Shown here piece after piece: positions 44,380 to 52,665 of a stretch of 64,000 nt of DNA. Origin of the DNA: Paraburkholderia susongensis (GTDB lineage Bacteria > Pseudomonadota > Gammaproteobacteria > Burkholderiales > Burkholderiaceae). The notes under the pieces were generated by a model. That model saw nothing but the letters and a program-made list of their open reading frames with translations, ran no database searches and was not told the DNA's origin. Location: positions 62,001 through 126,000 of the forward strand of contig NZ_FXAT01000001.1 in NCBI RefSeq assembly GCF_900177725.1. Reading direction: 5' to 3'. Each line of letters starts with the position of its first letter. Position 1 is the first letter of the stretch. The translations under genes and the position numbers were made by a program.

Positions 44380-45725
44380 AGCTCGACGTTCAGGTGCTGG
44401 GCAAAAACGTCGCCACGCTGTTTCGCGAACGTGATGACTACGTCCTTCGATACAACCGCGACGCGAGCGCGGCCGACTTCGTCAGTCTGACGATGCCGGT
44501 GCGCGAAGAGGCTTGGCGCTGGCCGCGCGACCTGCATCCGTTTTTCCGGCAGAACCTGCCCGAGGGCTATCTGCTGAATCTGATCCGCGAGCAATTCGGG
44601 CCGCTGCTCGACGGAACCGATCTGTCGCTGCTCGCCGTGGTGGGCTCGATGGGGATTGGCCGGGTCACCGTCACGCCCGAGGGCGTCGCGCCAGGCACGG
44701 AGCTGCAGGCGCTCGACGTACAGAACATCCTGCACGGCGACAATTCCGCCGAGCATTTCGCGCAACTCGTGCGCGAATATGCGCGCGCGGCCATCTCGGG
44801 CGTGGTGCCGAAGTTCATTGCGCCGCAAGCGCAGCCGTCGGCTGAGTCAACGCCCTTGCGGCTCGGCAAACCCACCATCCGCACGAGCCGCCACATCGTC
44901 AAAGGTTCGGACGACAACACGCCCTTCCTCGGTTTCAACGAGTTCTATTCGATGCGTGTGCTGGAGCGACTCGGCGTGGCGCCCGTCGCGCGCACGCAGA
45001 TGTCGGACGATGGCCGCGCGCTGATCGTCGAGCGCTTCGACGTCGACGCGCAAGGATTGCCGGCGTACGGCGTGGAAGACCTGTGCGGCCTGCTCGGCCT
45101 GCCGCCGCATGAAAAATACAATTCGACCAGCGAAAAAATGCTCAACGCGGCAAGAGCGTATCTGCTCGATCGCGACAGCATGCGGGCGCAACTGCAGCAG
45201 CTCGGCTGGCATCTGCTGACGAATTACATCGTGCGCAATGCGGATTGCCACACCAAGAACGTTGCGCTGTTCTATACGTCGGTCGACGATGTTGCGTTCA
45301 CGCCTGTCTACGACGTCGTGACGACGCAGGCTTATCCGCGCTTCGCGGCCAATCCGCCGGGCCTGCCGATCGACGGCCGGAAAACCTGGGCGGCGGGCAA
45401 AACGTTGGAGCGCTTTTTTAGCACGCGCATGGGTATCGCCCCGCGGCAATATGCGCAGATGGTCGAGGCGCTGTGTGACTCGGCTGTCGCCGTGGGCCAC
45501 GAGCTGATCGAGGCGGCGCGCAACGAACCACCATGGCGCACGGTCGCGAAACAGATGCTGCACGCGTGGGACGACGGCATGGCATCGCTGCGCTCGCCGA
45601 AGAAAAGCCTGCAATTCAAGGGACTCAAACCGGCCATCGAAGCCGCCGGTTTTTCCGCCCCCGAGCCGCCTGAGCGGGCTCGCGAAGTGATCGGGCGCTC
45701 ACCGCTTCTGGGCAAACGAAGCTGA
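44376..45725 (+). CDS. hipA: HipA-like kinase toxin
   Basis: This 449-residue protein is close to E. coli HipA in size. HipA-N-like start is MKLDVQVLGKNVATLFRERDD. The kinase core contains AISGVVPKF (the Ser-containing loop that autophosphorylates), NYIVRNADCHTKNVALFY (catalytic NADxHxKN), and FTPVYDVVTT (metal-binding YDV, the DFG equivalent). HipA phosphorylates glutamyl-tRNA synthetase in E. coli and causes persistence; the target here is assumed, not shown. Translationally coupled to hipB. The C-terminal 50 residues are polar. A hairpin near 45791-45821 may end the transcript. Confidence 0.92.
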   Translation: MKLDVQVLGKNVATLFRERDDYVLRYNRDASAADFVSLTMPVREEAWRWPRDLHPFFRQNLPEGYLLNLIREQFGPLLDGTDLSLLAVVGSMGIGRVTVTPEGVAPGTELQALDVQNILHGDNSAEHFAQLVREYARAAISGVVPKFIAPQAQPSAESTPLRLGKPTIRTSRHIVKGSDDNTPFLGFNEFYSMRVLERLGVAPVARTQMSDDGRALIVERFDVDAQGLPAYGVEDLCGLLGLPPHEKYNSTSEKMLNAARAYLLDRDSMRAQLQQLGWHLLTNYIVRNADCHTKNVALFYTSVDDVAFTPVYDVVTTQAYPRFAANPPGLPIDGRKTWAAGKTLERFFSTRMGIAPRQYAQMVEALCDSAVAVGHELIEAARNEPPWRTVAKQMLHAWDDGMASLRSPKKSLQFKGLKPAIEAAGFSAPEPPERAREVIGRSPLLGKRS

Positions 45726-46209
45726 TCGCGCAACCACGCACGCGCATGTGCCATTGCGCTTCGTCAACGCCCATAAAAAATGTCAGCTATCAAGCTTTTC
45801 GCGCGCATCACGCGAAGCTTGAAACCTTTGACAGCACAATAGGTTAGCTCGCTTCTGACCGCCTTCGGAGACTCAGGCGTGGTTAGCTGGGAGCTACATA
45901 GGAGCGTTGACAAAGAAAGCCAGGGCGAACTGTAGGGGCAGCTTGCCGGCAAACGGCGGGTTTGCTCAATCATGAGTAGCTCACCCTCCATCCTGTCCAG
46001 AACGAAGAACGTATGGCGTTTGGCTGTGCGACGAAACCTTCGGCAAAGATGGAATGTGAGGTGTTCGAGGGAGTAATGCCAACCAGGTTTCAGGGGACGT
46101 GTTCGTGCTCTGCTTCTTGAGCTTTCATGGCTCGCGCGATCGCCAGGAAGTCCGCTTGGTTGATTCCGAAGTCCCGCCATCGCTGAACATTTCTCTGTAA
46201 GTTCGGGGG
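45726..46209. other. Degenerate stretch after hipA, gene remnants likely
   Basis: This 484-base region has noticeably lower G/C and weak codon structure. An imperfect hairpin (CAAGCTT... CGCG / CGCG...AAGCTTG, 45791-45821) may be the hipA terminator. A minus-strand frame at 46090-46209 reads LQRNVQRWRDFGINQADFLA and continues in plausible protein-like fashion to a TGA, but without a start. I treat it as a remnant. A 138-residue minus frame (45764-46180) has no recognisable domain and unusual codons; I do not call it a gene. Confidence 0.5.
46090..46209 (-). pseudogene. Possible coding remnant in frame after the LysR stop
   Basis: The frame directly after the LysR stop (TAG, 46210-46212) continues open for about 40 codons. 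Its helix-like sequence (NVQRWRDFGINQADFLAIAR, then MKAQEAEHEHVP) does not look like random translation. It could be the tail of a lost gene. No family recognised; confidence is low. Confidence 0.25.
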
Positions 46210-47100
46210 CTAAATACGCTGTGGTATGGCCTCCGCAAAAAAGTCGGTGACCCGTCGCACACGCGCCGGTACAAACCGGCGTCTCGGCCAGACGAGGCTT
46301 ATGTCTCTGGCGTCGCCTATAAATTCGTCGAGAACAGTGAGGACGTCCGGATGCCGGAGATCATCGGCAAGAGAGACCTTGGCAAACCGGCCGATTCCCA
46401 CGCCGGCTAGAACACCAGCTCGGATCGTTTCGACACTGTTGGACGTGAGATTTCCGCGCACGGACACGCTAAATTGACCTTCTGGTCCTACAAAAGACCA
46501 ATGCGTTGACTCCGCCAGGCCGCGATATACAAGGCAATTGTGACCAACGAGCTCGGCGGGGGTCTTTGGCATTCCGCGTTGCTCGAAGTAGCGACGGGAT
46601 CCAACGCATACGAGGGGCGTGCTGGCCACGCGTCTGGCAATCGCGTCGGGATCGTTGACGGACCCCACCCGGATCGCCAGATCGATCCCGTCCTCCACCA
46701 TATCTCGCACGAAGTCCGAGAGAATGAGATCGACCTGAAGGCCAGGGTTGAGCGATAACAGGTCGGGGATAAGCGGCAAAATATGAAGACGGCCGAAAGT
46801 ACCTGATGCAGCGATCCTGATCAGACCCGAGACATTGTGCGTGCTGCTGGTCAGTTCGCTGTCGGCGTCATCCATCTCGTCAAGCAGCGGTTTTGCCCGG
46901 TCGTAGTATCTCTGCCCTTGATCCGTCAGGGTCACGCTGCGCGTACTTCGGTTAAATAACGCCACCCCGAGGCGTCTCTCGAGCGCGCCGATAGCCTTGC
47001 TGATGGCCGACTGTGAGTCGCCGGTTCGACGCGCGGCGGCGGTAAAACCGCCTGCTTCAACCACGGCTATGAAGGCGTTTAATTCGTGGAATCGATCCAT
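46210..47100 (-). CDS. LysR-family regulator of the adjacent SDR gene
   Basis: This 296-residue protein has helix-turn-helix residues 5-60 (LNAFIAVVEAGGFTAAARRTGDSQSAISKAIGALERRLG) and the effector domain GLIRIAASGTFGRLHILPLIPDLL, typical of the CrgA-type subgroup that controls short-chain dehydrogenases. It is divergent from an SDR gene 104 bases away. A perfect 9-bp inverted repeat (47101-47123) begins immediately upstream of its start codon and covers its ribosome site, suggesting autorepression. GC content of the intergenic DNA is unusually low for this window. Confidence 0.88.
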   Translation of the reverse strand: MDRFHELNAFIAVVEAGGFTAAARRTGDSQSAISKAIGALERRLGVALFNRSTRSVTLTDQGQRYYDRAKPLLDEMDDADSELTSSTHNVSGLIRIAASGTFGRLHILPLIPDLLSLNPGLQVDLILSDFVRDMVEDGIDLAIRVGSVNDPDAIARRVASTPLVCVGSRRYFEQRGMPKTPAELVGHNCLVYRGLAESTHWSFVGPEGQFSVSVRGNLTSNSVETIRAGVLAGVGIGRFAKVSLADDLRHPDVLTVLDEFIGDARDISLVWPRRRFVPARVRRVTDFFAEAIPQRI

Positions 47101-47123
47101 ATTAATTCCCCTTTGGAATTAAT
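47101..47123. promoter_or_regulatory. LysR autoregulatory palindrome overlapping the ribosome site
   Basis: ATTAATTCC at 47101-47109 and GGAATTAAT at 47115-47123 are perfect arms around CCTTT. On the minus strand the loop and right arm supply AAAGGGG, the Shine-Dalgarno site of the LysR gene, and the palindrome abuts its ATG. The surrounding 47100-47155 is very AT-rich. Confidence 0.7.
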
Positions 47124-47204
47124 ATTATTATAATTCAAGTTATTATCATAGGATCAGGCATCACCCACAATCCAGCTTTCTCCACACGTTGAAGGACTGG
47201 TGCC

Positions 47205-47999
47205 ATGAATATCGATCTCACTGGCCGCAAGGCCGTCGTTACCGGGTCAACGGCGGGTATCGGCCGAGCCATTGCAGAAGGGCTGGGGCGCGCAGGCGCC
47301 GCGGTCGTGATCAACGGCCGCACGGAGAAGCGCGTCTCCACGGCGCTTCGGGAGCTTCGCGAACTCTTGCCAAAGACGGAGTTTACTGGCGTCATCGCCG
47401 ATCTTGCGACCCCGGAAGGCGCGGCGGAATTATTCGCTCAGGCGCCGGATGCGGACATTCTCGTCAACAATGTGGGTACTGGGCGTCCGAAGTCCTTCTT
47501 CGAAATTGAGGACAGCGAGTGGATCGATCTCTTCGAACTTAACGTCATGAGCGGCATTCGCGCCTCCCGCCACTATATGCCGAACATGACGAAGCGCGGC
47601 TGGGGGCGCGTCGTCTTCATCAGCAGCGAGTCCGCGCTTGCCATCCCCAAGGACATGATCGACTACGCCACGACCAAGACCGCTCAACTCGCCATTGCGA
47701 GGGGCTTGGCCGAGGTGGTCGGCGGAACGGGCGTCACCGTTAATTCGGTTCTTCCTGGTCCGACGAATTCAGAGATCATGGGTGGTTGGGCGCAGGCGAA
47801 CGCAGATGCGCAAGGCATTACGCGTGAGGAAGCCGAGCAGCAGTTCCTGAAAACGAATCGCCCGACCACGCTCCTCAATCGCTTCGCGACAACCGAAGAA
47901 GTCGCAAACCTGGTCGTCTATGTCTGCTCGGAGCAGGCGTCGGCGACAACAGGCACTTCCTTGCGTGTCGACGGCGGTGTCGTTCGGACAATTGCCTAG
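47205..47999 (+). CDS. Short-chain dehydrogenase/reductase
   Basis: This 264-residue classical SDR has the nucleotide-binding TGSTAGIGRAIAEGL, NNVGTG (the NNAG equivalent), the active Ser in VFISSESA, and the catalytic Tyr/Lys in MIDYATTKTAQ. The C-terminal SATTGTSLRVDGGVVR completes the fold. The Arg in VINGRTEKRV suits NADPH preference, an inference. It is divergently paired with a LysR regulator and ends 2 bases before the minus-strand integrase fragment's stop codon region. The substrate cannot be predicted. Confidence 0.9.
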   Translation: MNIDLTGRKAVVTGSTAGIGRAIAEGLGRAGAAVVINGRTEKRVSTALRELRELLPKTEFTGVIADLATPEGAAELFAQAPDADILVNNVGTGRPKSFFEIEDSEWIDLFELNVMSGIRASRHYMPNMTKRGWGRVVFISSESALAIPKDMIDYATTKTAQLAIARGLAEVVGGTGVTVNSVLPGPTNSEIMGGWAQANADAQGITREEAEQQFLKTNRPTTLLNRFATTEEVANLVVYVCSEQASATTGTSLRVDGGVVRTIA

Positions 48000-48097
48000 G
48001 GCGCACGCTTTTTCACTCGCTCATCCCGGAGTTCGACGGCCTGCGCCTGGGATTGTGCCGCATCGACAACGGACTTGGTGAGTTCGATCTTAGCCAT
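47996..48097 (-). pseudogene. Truncated tyrosine-type integrase, N-terminal fragment
   Basis: This 33-codon frame starts MAKIELTKSVVDAAQSQAQA and continues VELRD. This matches the N-terminal arm-binding (DUF4102-type) segment of phage/island integrases, which normally continues VELRDxxVPGF. Here similarity breaks after residue 25 (near 48022) and the frame ends in a stop at the SDR gene border. A GAGGAG site precedes the ATG at 48097. It marks the right edge of the acquired block and shows a deletion or recombination junction. Confidence 0.75.
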
Positions 48098-48212
48098 GAC
48101 GACTCCTCGGAAAGACCCGATTCCCAGGAGCCCGATAGGGGCCAGGAGCAGGGAAGCCAGGTCAAGTTTCGGAAAGCACCGGCATAGGGGGGTGCGGACA
48201 AAATCCTGAAAT

Positions 48213-48247
48213 AAAAAAGCCCGCGGCACACCTGCGCCGCGGGCTTT
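48213..48247 (-). terminator. Terminator of the ureide operon
   Basis: AAAGCCCGCGGC at 48217-48228 pairs with GCCGCGGGCTTT at 48237-48248 or so, with an A-run on the left that becomes the U-run of the minus transcript. It lies 50-80 bases after the ureidoglycolate lyase stop. Confidence 0.85.
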
Positions 48248-48294
48248 CCATCAAAACCAGACTGTTGCCGGCTACCCGGCAACAGCATCACCTG

Positions 48295-48807
48295 TCAAAC
48301 CGCCACCGCACTCAACGCATCTTCCGTGAGCCACAGCGGCTCCGCCAGATCCTGCTCGTTGAGATTGAGCCCGTCTCCACCGCGATCGACGACGATAAAG
48401 TCGCTCACCCCGCCCAACGCGATCAGCGGATGGTGCCATACGCCCTTCGCGTAGTTGACGCCCTGCCAGCCGCTCGTGACGAACGCGCGGATCTTCGACG
48501 CGTCGAGTTCGCCCGCGGGGGCGACCACGACCAGATACGGCTTGTCGTTGAGCGGCACGAACGCCTGGCTGCCGAGCGGATGACGCTCGAGCATCTTCAC
48601 CTCGAACGGCAGCGTGCGCGGCTGGCCGCGAAACAGGTTCACGAGCGTGCGGCCGTTCTCGTCGGTCACGTCCACTTTCGCGAGATCGTGATAGCGGATC
48701 GTCGTGCCGAGGTTGATCGGAATCTGCTTGGCGCCTTCGAGTTCGATCACGTCGCCGAATGCGGCGAACGACTCTTTCGTCAGCGGTTCGATGGCGAGTG
48801 TTTTCAT
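48295..48807 (-). CDS. allA: Ureidoglycolate lyase
   Basis: This 170-residue protein has the AllA cupin fold: [50 protein letters not shown], and [23 protein letters not shown] with the conserved His. It splits ureidoglycolate into glyoxylate and urea, the final step after allantoicase. It is the last gene of the minus-strand ureide operon. Its ATG at 48807 overlaps the allantoicase stop by 4 bases (ATGA). Confidence 0.94.
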   Translation of the reverse strand: MKTLAIEPLTKESFAAFGDVIELEGAKQIPINLGTTIRYHDLAKVDVTDENGRTLVNLFRGQPRTLPFEVKMLERHPLGSQAFVPLNDKPYLVVVAPAGELDASKIRAFVTSGWQGVNYAKGVWHHPLIALGGVSDFIVVDRGGDGLNLNEQDLAEPLWLTEDALSAVAV

Positions 48808-49817
48808 GATTCGAGCGTACCCCACAGACGCAGACGCGACACGCCACCGTCCGGAAAGATATTGAAGCGCACGTGCGTGACGGGCCCGAGCGCCGCGATT
48901 TCGCTTTCGAAGAAATGCTGCTTGTCCATCTGCAGCTTCTGTTCGCCGAGCAGCACCGGCCAGAACATCGCCTGCGTGACGAGCGAGCTGTCGGTGCCGC
49001 CCTTCACATACGCGGCCTGGATCGAGCAGCGGTCCGGATAGTTACCCTTGAAGTGCGCCGTGTCGACTTCGATCTTCCTGATCTCGCCCGGCTGCGCGAG
49101 CGCGACGATCGCCCAGTCGTTGCCCGGCTCGCGGCGACGGCGCGTTTCCCAGCCGTCGCCCATGTTCACGCCGCGGCCCGGCATCAGGATCGTCGACGCC
49201 GCGCCGAAGTGCTGGTTGTTCGCGCCGACCAGATACGCGCCGTTTTCCATCGCGGCGAGATCGAACAGCTCGGTGCGGCTCGCGCCGGCCCAGTCGACCT
49301 GCGGCTGACCGTACACGCGCAGACGCGCGATGCCGCCATCCGGATAGATGTTCACGCGCAGATGCGTGTACGCGTTCGCGTCGCTGACTTTGAGGTAGTG
49401 GTGGCTATTGCCCTGCAAGGTGGTCGACGGCACGATCTCGGTCCATTGCGTCGACTGGCTCGGCGCGCCGTCCACGACACGCGCCGCTTCCACCGACGCA
49501 GCCGGCGGGAAGTTGCCCGTGAAGTGGCTCGTATCGAGGTCGAGCCCCTTGATTACACCCGGACGCGCGAGCTTGACGACGCACCAGTCGTAGCCGGTCG
49601 TGCGCTTGCGGCGCGTTTCCCAGCCGTCCATCCACTTGCCGTTGTCGTCGTACTTGCCCGGAATGAAGACGGCCGGCTCCGGATTCAGCATGCGGTCCTT
49701 CGACGCGAAAAATTCGTCGCTGGCCTCGAGCGCCTGCGCGCCGAGACGCGGGTCCGCCAGGTTCACGTAACGGCGCGTGAAGTCCGGTGCGTTGGGATCG
49801 AGAATCGGAAGTGCCAT
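48804..49817 (-). CDS. alc: Allantoicase
   Basis: This 337-residue protein contains two homologous allantoicase repeats. Repeat 1 has [21 protein letters not shown] and [12 protein letters not shown]; repeat 2 has [21 protein letters not shown] and [12 protein letters not shown]. Both have the beta-jelly-roll strands ending in [17 protein letters not shown] and [17 protein letters not shown]. It hydrolyses allantoate to ureidoglycolate and urea. It sits between uraD and allA in one operon. Confidence 0.95.
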   Translation of the reverse strand: MALPILDPNAPDFTRRYVNLADPRLGAQALEASDEFFASKDRMLNPEPAVFIPGKYDDNGKWMDGWETRRKRTTGYDWCVVKLARPGVIKGLDLDTSHFTGNFPPAASVEAARVVDGAPSQSTQWTEIVPSTTLQGNSHHYLKVSDANAYTHLRVNIYPDGGIARLRVYGQPQVDWAGASRTELFDLAAMENGAYLVGANNQHFGAASTILMPGRGVNMGDGWETRRRREPGNDWAIVALAQPGEIRKIEVDTAHFKGNYPDRCSIQAAYVKGGTDSSLVTQAMFWPVLLGEQKLQMDKQHFFESEIAALGPVTHVRFNIFPDGGVSRLRLWGTLES

Positions 49818-49884
49818 CTTTGTCGTCCTTGATATCGTTCGATACTGGAAAAACGTTGCGATTCGAGGCCTGCGCGGGAATGCG

Positions 49885-50406
49885 TCAGGCGCTGATCAGT
49901 TCGTCGAGCCGGAAACGTGCAATGCGATAGATCTGATCGAGGCTCGCGCGCATTTCGTCGGCACGGCTATTGTTCACGCGCGACTCGAAGTTCGCGATGA
50001 TGCCGTGACGGTCATAGCCGCGCACCGCGAGGATGAACGGAAAGCCGAATTTCCCGCGATACGCGCTATTCAATGCATGCAGCTTGTCGAACTCCTCCTG
50101 CGTGCATTGCGCGAGGCCCGCGCCGCTCTGCTCGCGCGTCGATTCGGCGGTCAGCTCGCCGCGCACCGCGGCCTTGCCGGCCAGTTCCGGGTGTGCGTTG
50201 ATGAGCGCAAGCTGCTTGTCTTCGCCGGCGGTCTCGACGATCTCCGACATCCTGCGATGCAGGTCGTCGATGCTCGCGAACGGCCGCTCGCGCGCCGCGA
50301 TTTCCGCGACCCACGGCGAGTGCTCGAAGATACCCGACAGCGCCGCGACGAACGCGTCGGTCGAGGTGCTGTTGAGTTGGTCCAGGGTGTATTGCATCGC
50401 CTTCAT
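49885..50406 (-). CDS. uraD: OHCU decarboxylase
   Basis: This 173-residue helical protein has the family core [17 protein letters not shown], with the catalytic His, [21 protein letters not shown] and [16 protein letters not shown]. It decarboxylates OHCU (from the UraH step) to S-allantoin. Its ATG at 50406 overlaps the puuE stop (ATGA), and 67 bases separate it from the allantoicase gene. ATG 50397 is a slightly shorter alternative. Confidence 0.94.
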   Translation of the reverse strand: MKAMQYTLDQLNSTSTDAFVAALSGIFEHSPWVAEIAARERPFASIDDLHRRMSEIVETAGEDKQLALINAHPELAGKAAVRGELTAESTREQSGAGLAQCTQEEFDKLHALNSAYRGKFGFPFILAVRGYDRHGIIANFESRVNNSRADEMRASLDQIYRIARFRLDELISA

Positions 50407-51353
50407 GCCGCAGCCTCGCGGTTGTTTTGTTGGTAAGGATGATGTTCGCGCCAGTGCCGCGCGATGTCGACGCGTCGCGTAACCCACACGCGATCGTGCT
50501 GCTCGATGTGATCGAGAAAACGCTGCAGCGCGCGAAACCGCCCGGGGCGCCCGAGCAGCCGGCAGTGCATGCCGATCGAAAGCATCTTCGGCGCTTCGTC
50601 GCCTTCTTCGTAGAGCACGTCGAATGCATCGCGCAGATAGGTGAAGAAGTGGTCCGCGGTATTGAAGCCTTGCGGCGTGGCGAAGCGCATGTCGTTCGTG
50701 TCGAGCGTGTACGGCACGATCAGTTGCGGCACGTTCTTGCCGCCCGTCACCTCGACGTCCATCCAGAACGGCAGGTCGTCGCCGTAGTAATCGGAGTCGT
50801 AGAGGAAGCCGCCGTGCTCGGCGACGAGCCGATGCGTGTTCGGGCTGTCGCGTCCCGTGTACCAGCCGAGCGGATGCACGCCCGTCACGCGCTCGATCGC
50901 TTCCATGCCGAGGCGCATGTGCTCCGCTTCCTTCTCCGGCGCCATGTCCTGATAGTGAATCCAGCGATAACCGTGGCACGCGATCTCATGCCCGAGCTCG
51001 ACGAATGCGCGCGCCACTTCCGGATGCCGCTCGAGCGCCATGCCGACACCGAACACCGTGAGCGGCAGGCCGCGTTTCTCGAACTCGCGCAGAATGCGCC
51101 ACACGCCCGCGCGCGAACCGTATTCGTAGATCGATTCCATGCTCATATGACGAGCCGGATACGCCGCCGCGCCGACGATCTCCGACAGGAACTGCTCGGA
51201 AGCCGGATCGCCATGGAGCACGCAGTTTTCACCGCCCTCTTCGTAATTGAGGACGAATTGCACCGCGACACGCGCTCGCCCCGGCCAGTTCGCGTGCACC
51301 GGGTGGCGGCCGTAGCCGATCAGATCGCGTGGGTAGTTCGGGTCGAGTGGCAT
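50403..51353 (-). CDS. puuE: Allantoinase PuuE (polysaccharide-deacetylase-like)
   Basis: This 316-residue NodB-homology protein starts MPLDPNYPRDLIGYGRHPVH, with VQFVLNYEEGGENC and MSMESIYEYGSRAGVWRILREF. The metal region HEIACHGYRWIHYQDM has the paired His of the deacetylase fold. It cleaves allantoin to allantoate. PuuE is the cofactor-light alternative to AllB-type metal-dependent allantoinases. It heads the four-gene ureide block puuE-uraD-alc-allA. Confidence 0.94.
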   Translation of the reverse strand: MPLDPNYPRDLIGYGRHPVHANWPGRARVAVQFVLNYEEGGENCVLHGDPASEQFLSEIVGAAAYPARHMSMESIYEYGSRAGVWRILREFEKRGLPLTVFGVGMALERHPEVARAFVELGHEIACHGYRWIHYQDMAPEKEAEHMRLGMEAIERVTGVHPLGWYTGRDSPNTHRLVAEHGGFLYDSDYYGDDLPFWMDVEVTGGKNVPQLIVPYTLDTNDMRFATPQGFNTADHFFTYLRDAFDVLYEEGDEAPKMLSIGMHCRLLGRPGRFRALQRFLDHIEQHDRVWVTRRVDIARHWREHHPYQQNNREAAA

Positions 51354-51843
51354 GTTTGACGAATGCGTAGTGACGGGACAAAAAAATGCGTACGAAGCTC
51401 GGACGGCGCGCGGGCCGAGGCTCGTACCGCCGCGCCCGGCCCGACCTTGCGCAGGCGGCTGCGGGGTCTTGCTCGGGCCGATCGCTCAGGTAGCCTGCTC
51501 AGGCACCCTGCTCCAGCCCCCTGCTCCAGCAGCGTGCTCGAACCGATGGTCCAAACACCCGCCGGAACGGCCGTTCAACCCGCCGCGCCGAGTTGACCCA
51601 GTTTAGCGAAAACGCCCGGGTGCGCCCATACACCGGGCCAGATAGTGCGTGTTACATAGAATGTATGTGCAGGCCCGCCGCTTTAGCGTTTACCCGGGTG
51701 CCCGTGGCGCTTTTCCGGGCGAGCGTCGCGCCAATGCTCGTGGAATCGCGCGCGGTCTGCCCGGTGATCCGCCCGGTGGTCTGCTCATTGATCTGCTCAT
51801 TGACCCGCCCAATGGCCTGCTAATCGATCTGTCCGGTGACCTG
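51354..51843. other. Intergenic region with degenerate short repeats
   Basis: This 490-base gap lies between the ureide operon and the racemase gene. Around 51488-51535 a CCTGCTC(C)AG-type unit recurs, and around 51777-51805 TGATCTGCTCAT-type units recur. A small AT-rich patch (51650-51665) may be promoter DNA. No gene is convincing. Confidence 0.45.
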
Positions 51844-52596
51844 TCAAGCGGCCAGTTCAACCGCGCCGGGACTGAACGACGCGAGCGCGCCGTCGTAGCG
51901 CTTCGCGAGCGGTCGTGCGTAATCGCCGCGCTTGGCCGTCGCAAGACGCAGCGCGACGAGCGCCTCGGTCCACTTGAGGGCCGCCGTCACGCCTTCGATC
52001 ACCGGTGCGCCGAGCGCGTCCTCGATCTCCGCGCAGAGCTCGGCCATGCCCGCGCAGCCGAGCACGATCGCGTCCGAGCCGTCCTCGGCAAGCGCGCGCC
52101 GGCATTCGTCGAGAATGATGCCGCGCGCCGCCGAGCCCGGCTTGTCGAGATCGAGCACGGCGACATCGGTCGCGCGCACGTTGCGGCAGAACCGCTTCAT
52201 GCCGTAGCGCTCGGCGAGATGCCAGGCCATGCCGCAGGTGCGCGCGAGCGTCGTCACGACCGAGAAGCCCGGCGCGAGCACGCTCGCCGCGTGCATCGCC
52301 GCCTCGGCAATGCCGATTACCGGGCCGCGCGCCAGCTCACGCGCGGCATACAAGCCGGGGTCGCCAAAACACGCGATGACGTAGCCATCGCAGCCCTCCT
52401 GCTCGCCCGCCGCGACTTCGGCGAGCAGCCCCGGCGTGGCGAGCGCCTCGTCGTAATAGCCTTCTATCGACGGCGGCCCCATCGTCGGATTGACGGCGAT
52501 CACCTCGGTGCCGGGCGCGGCGACTTCGCGCGCGCAGCGCCCCATCGCCTCGGTCATGCTCCGCGTGGTGTTCGGATTGATCAGTTTGATGCGCAT
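51844..52596 (-). CDS. Hydantoin/allantoin racemase (Asp/Glu racemase superfamily)
   Basis: This 250-residue protein has two catalytic Cys motifs, GYVIACFGDPGL and IVLGCAGMAEL, and the N-terminal INPNTTRSMTEAM of HyuE-type racemases. These enzymes interconvert enantiomers of hydantoins. Here the genes around it deal with allantoin, so allantoin racemase is the likely role, letting both enantiomers be used by PuuE. It is downstream of the NCS1 permease gene on the same strand (69 bases apart). Confidence 0.85.
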   Translation of the reverse strand: MRIKLINPNTTRSMTEAMGRCAREVAAPGTEVIAVNPTMGPPSIEGYYDEALATPGLLAEVAAGEQEGCDGYVIACFGDPGLYAARELARGPVIGIAEAAMHAASVLAPGFSVVTTLARTCGMAWHLAERYGMKRFCRNVRATDVAVLDLDKPGSAARGIILDECRRALAEDGSDAIVLGCAGMAELCAEIEDALGAPVIEGVTAALKWTEALVALRLATAKRGDYARPLAKRYDGALASFSPGAVELAA

Positions 52597-52665
52597 ATCG
52601 ACTCCTGTTCGACTCTTTGCGACTCTTTGTTACAACAGCAAAATCAGGCGAGATTCAGCCGGATT

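Noticed and set aside
45764..46180. 138-residue minus-strand frame after hipA
   Set aside because: No domain, no ribosome site and codon use unlike real genes here; treated as part of a degenerate region.
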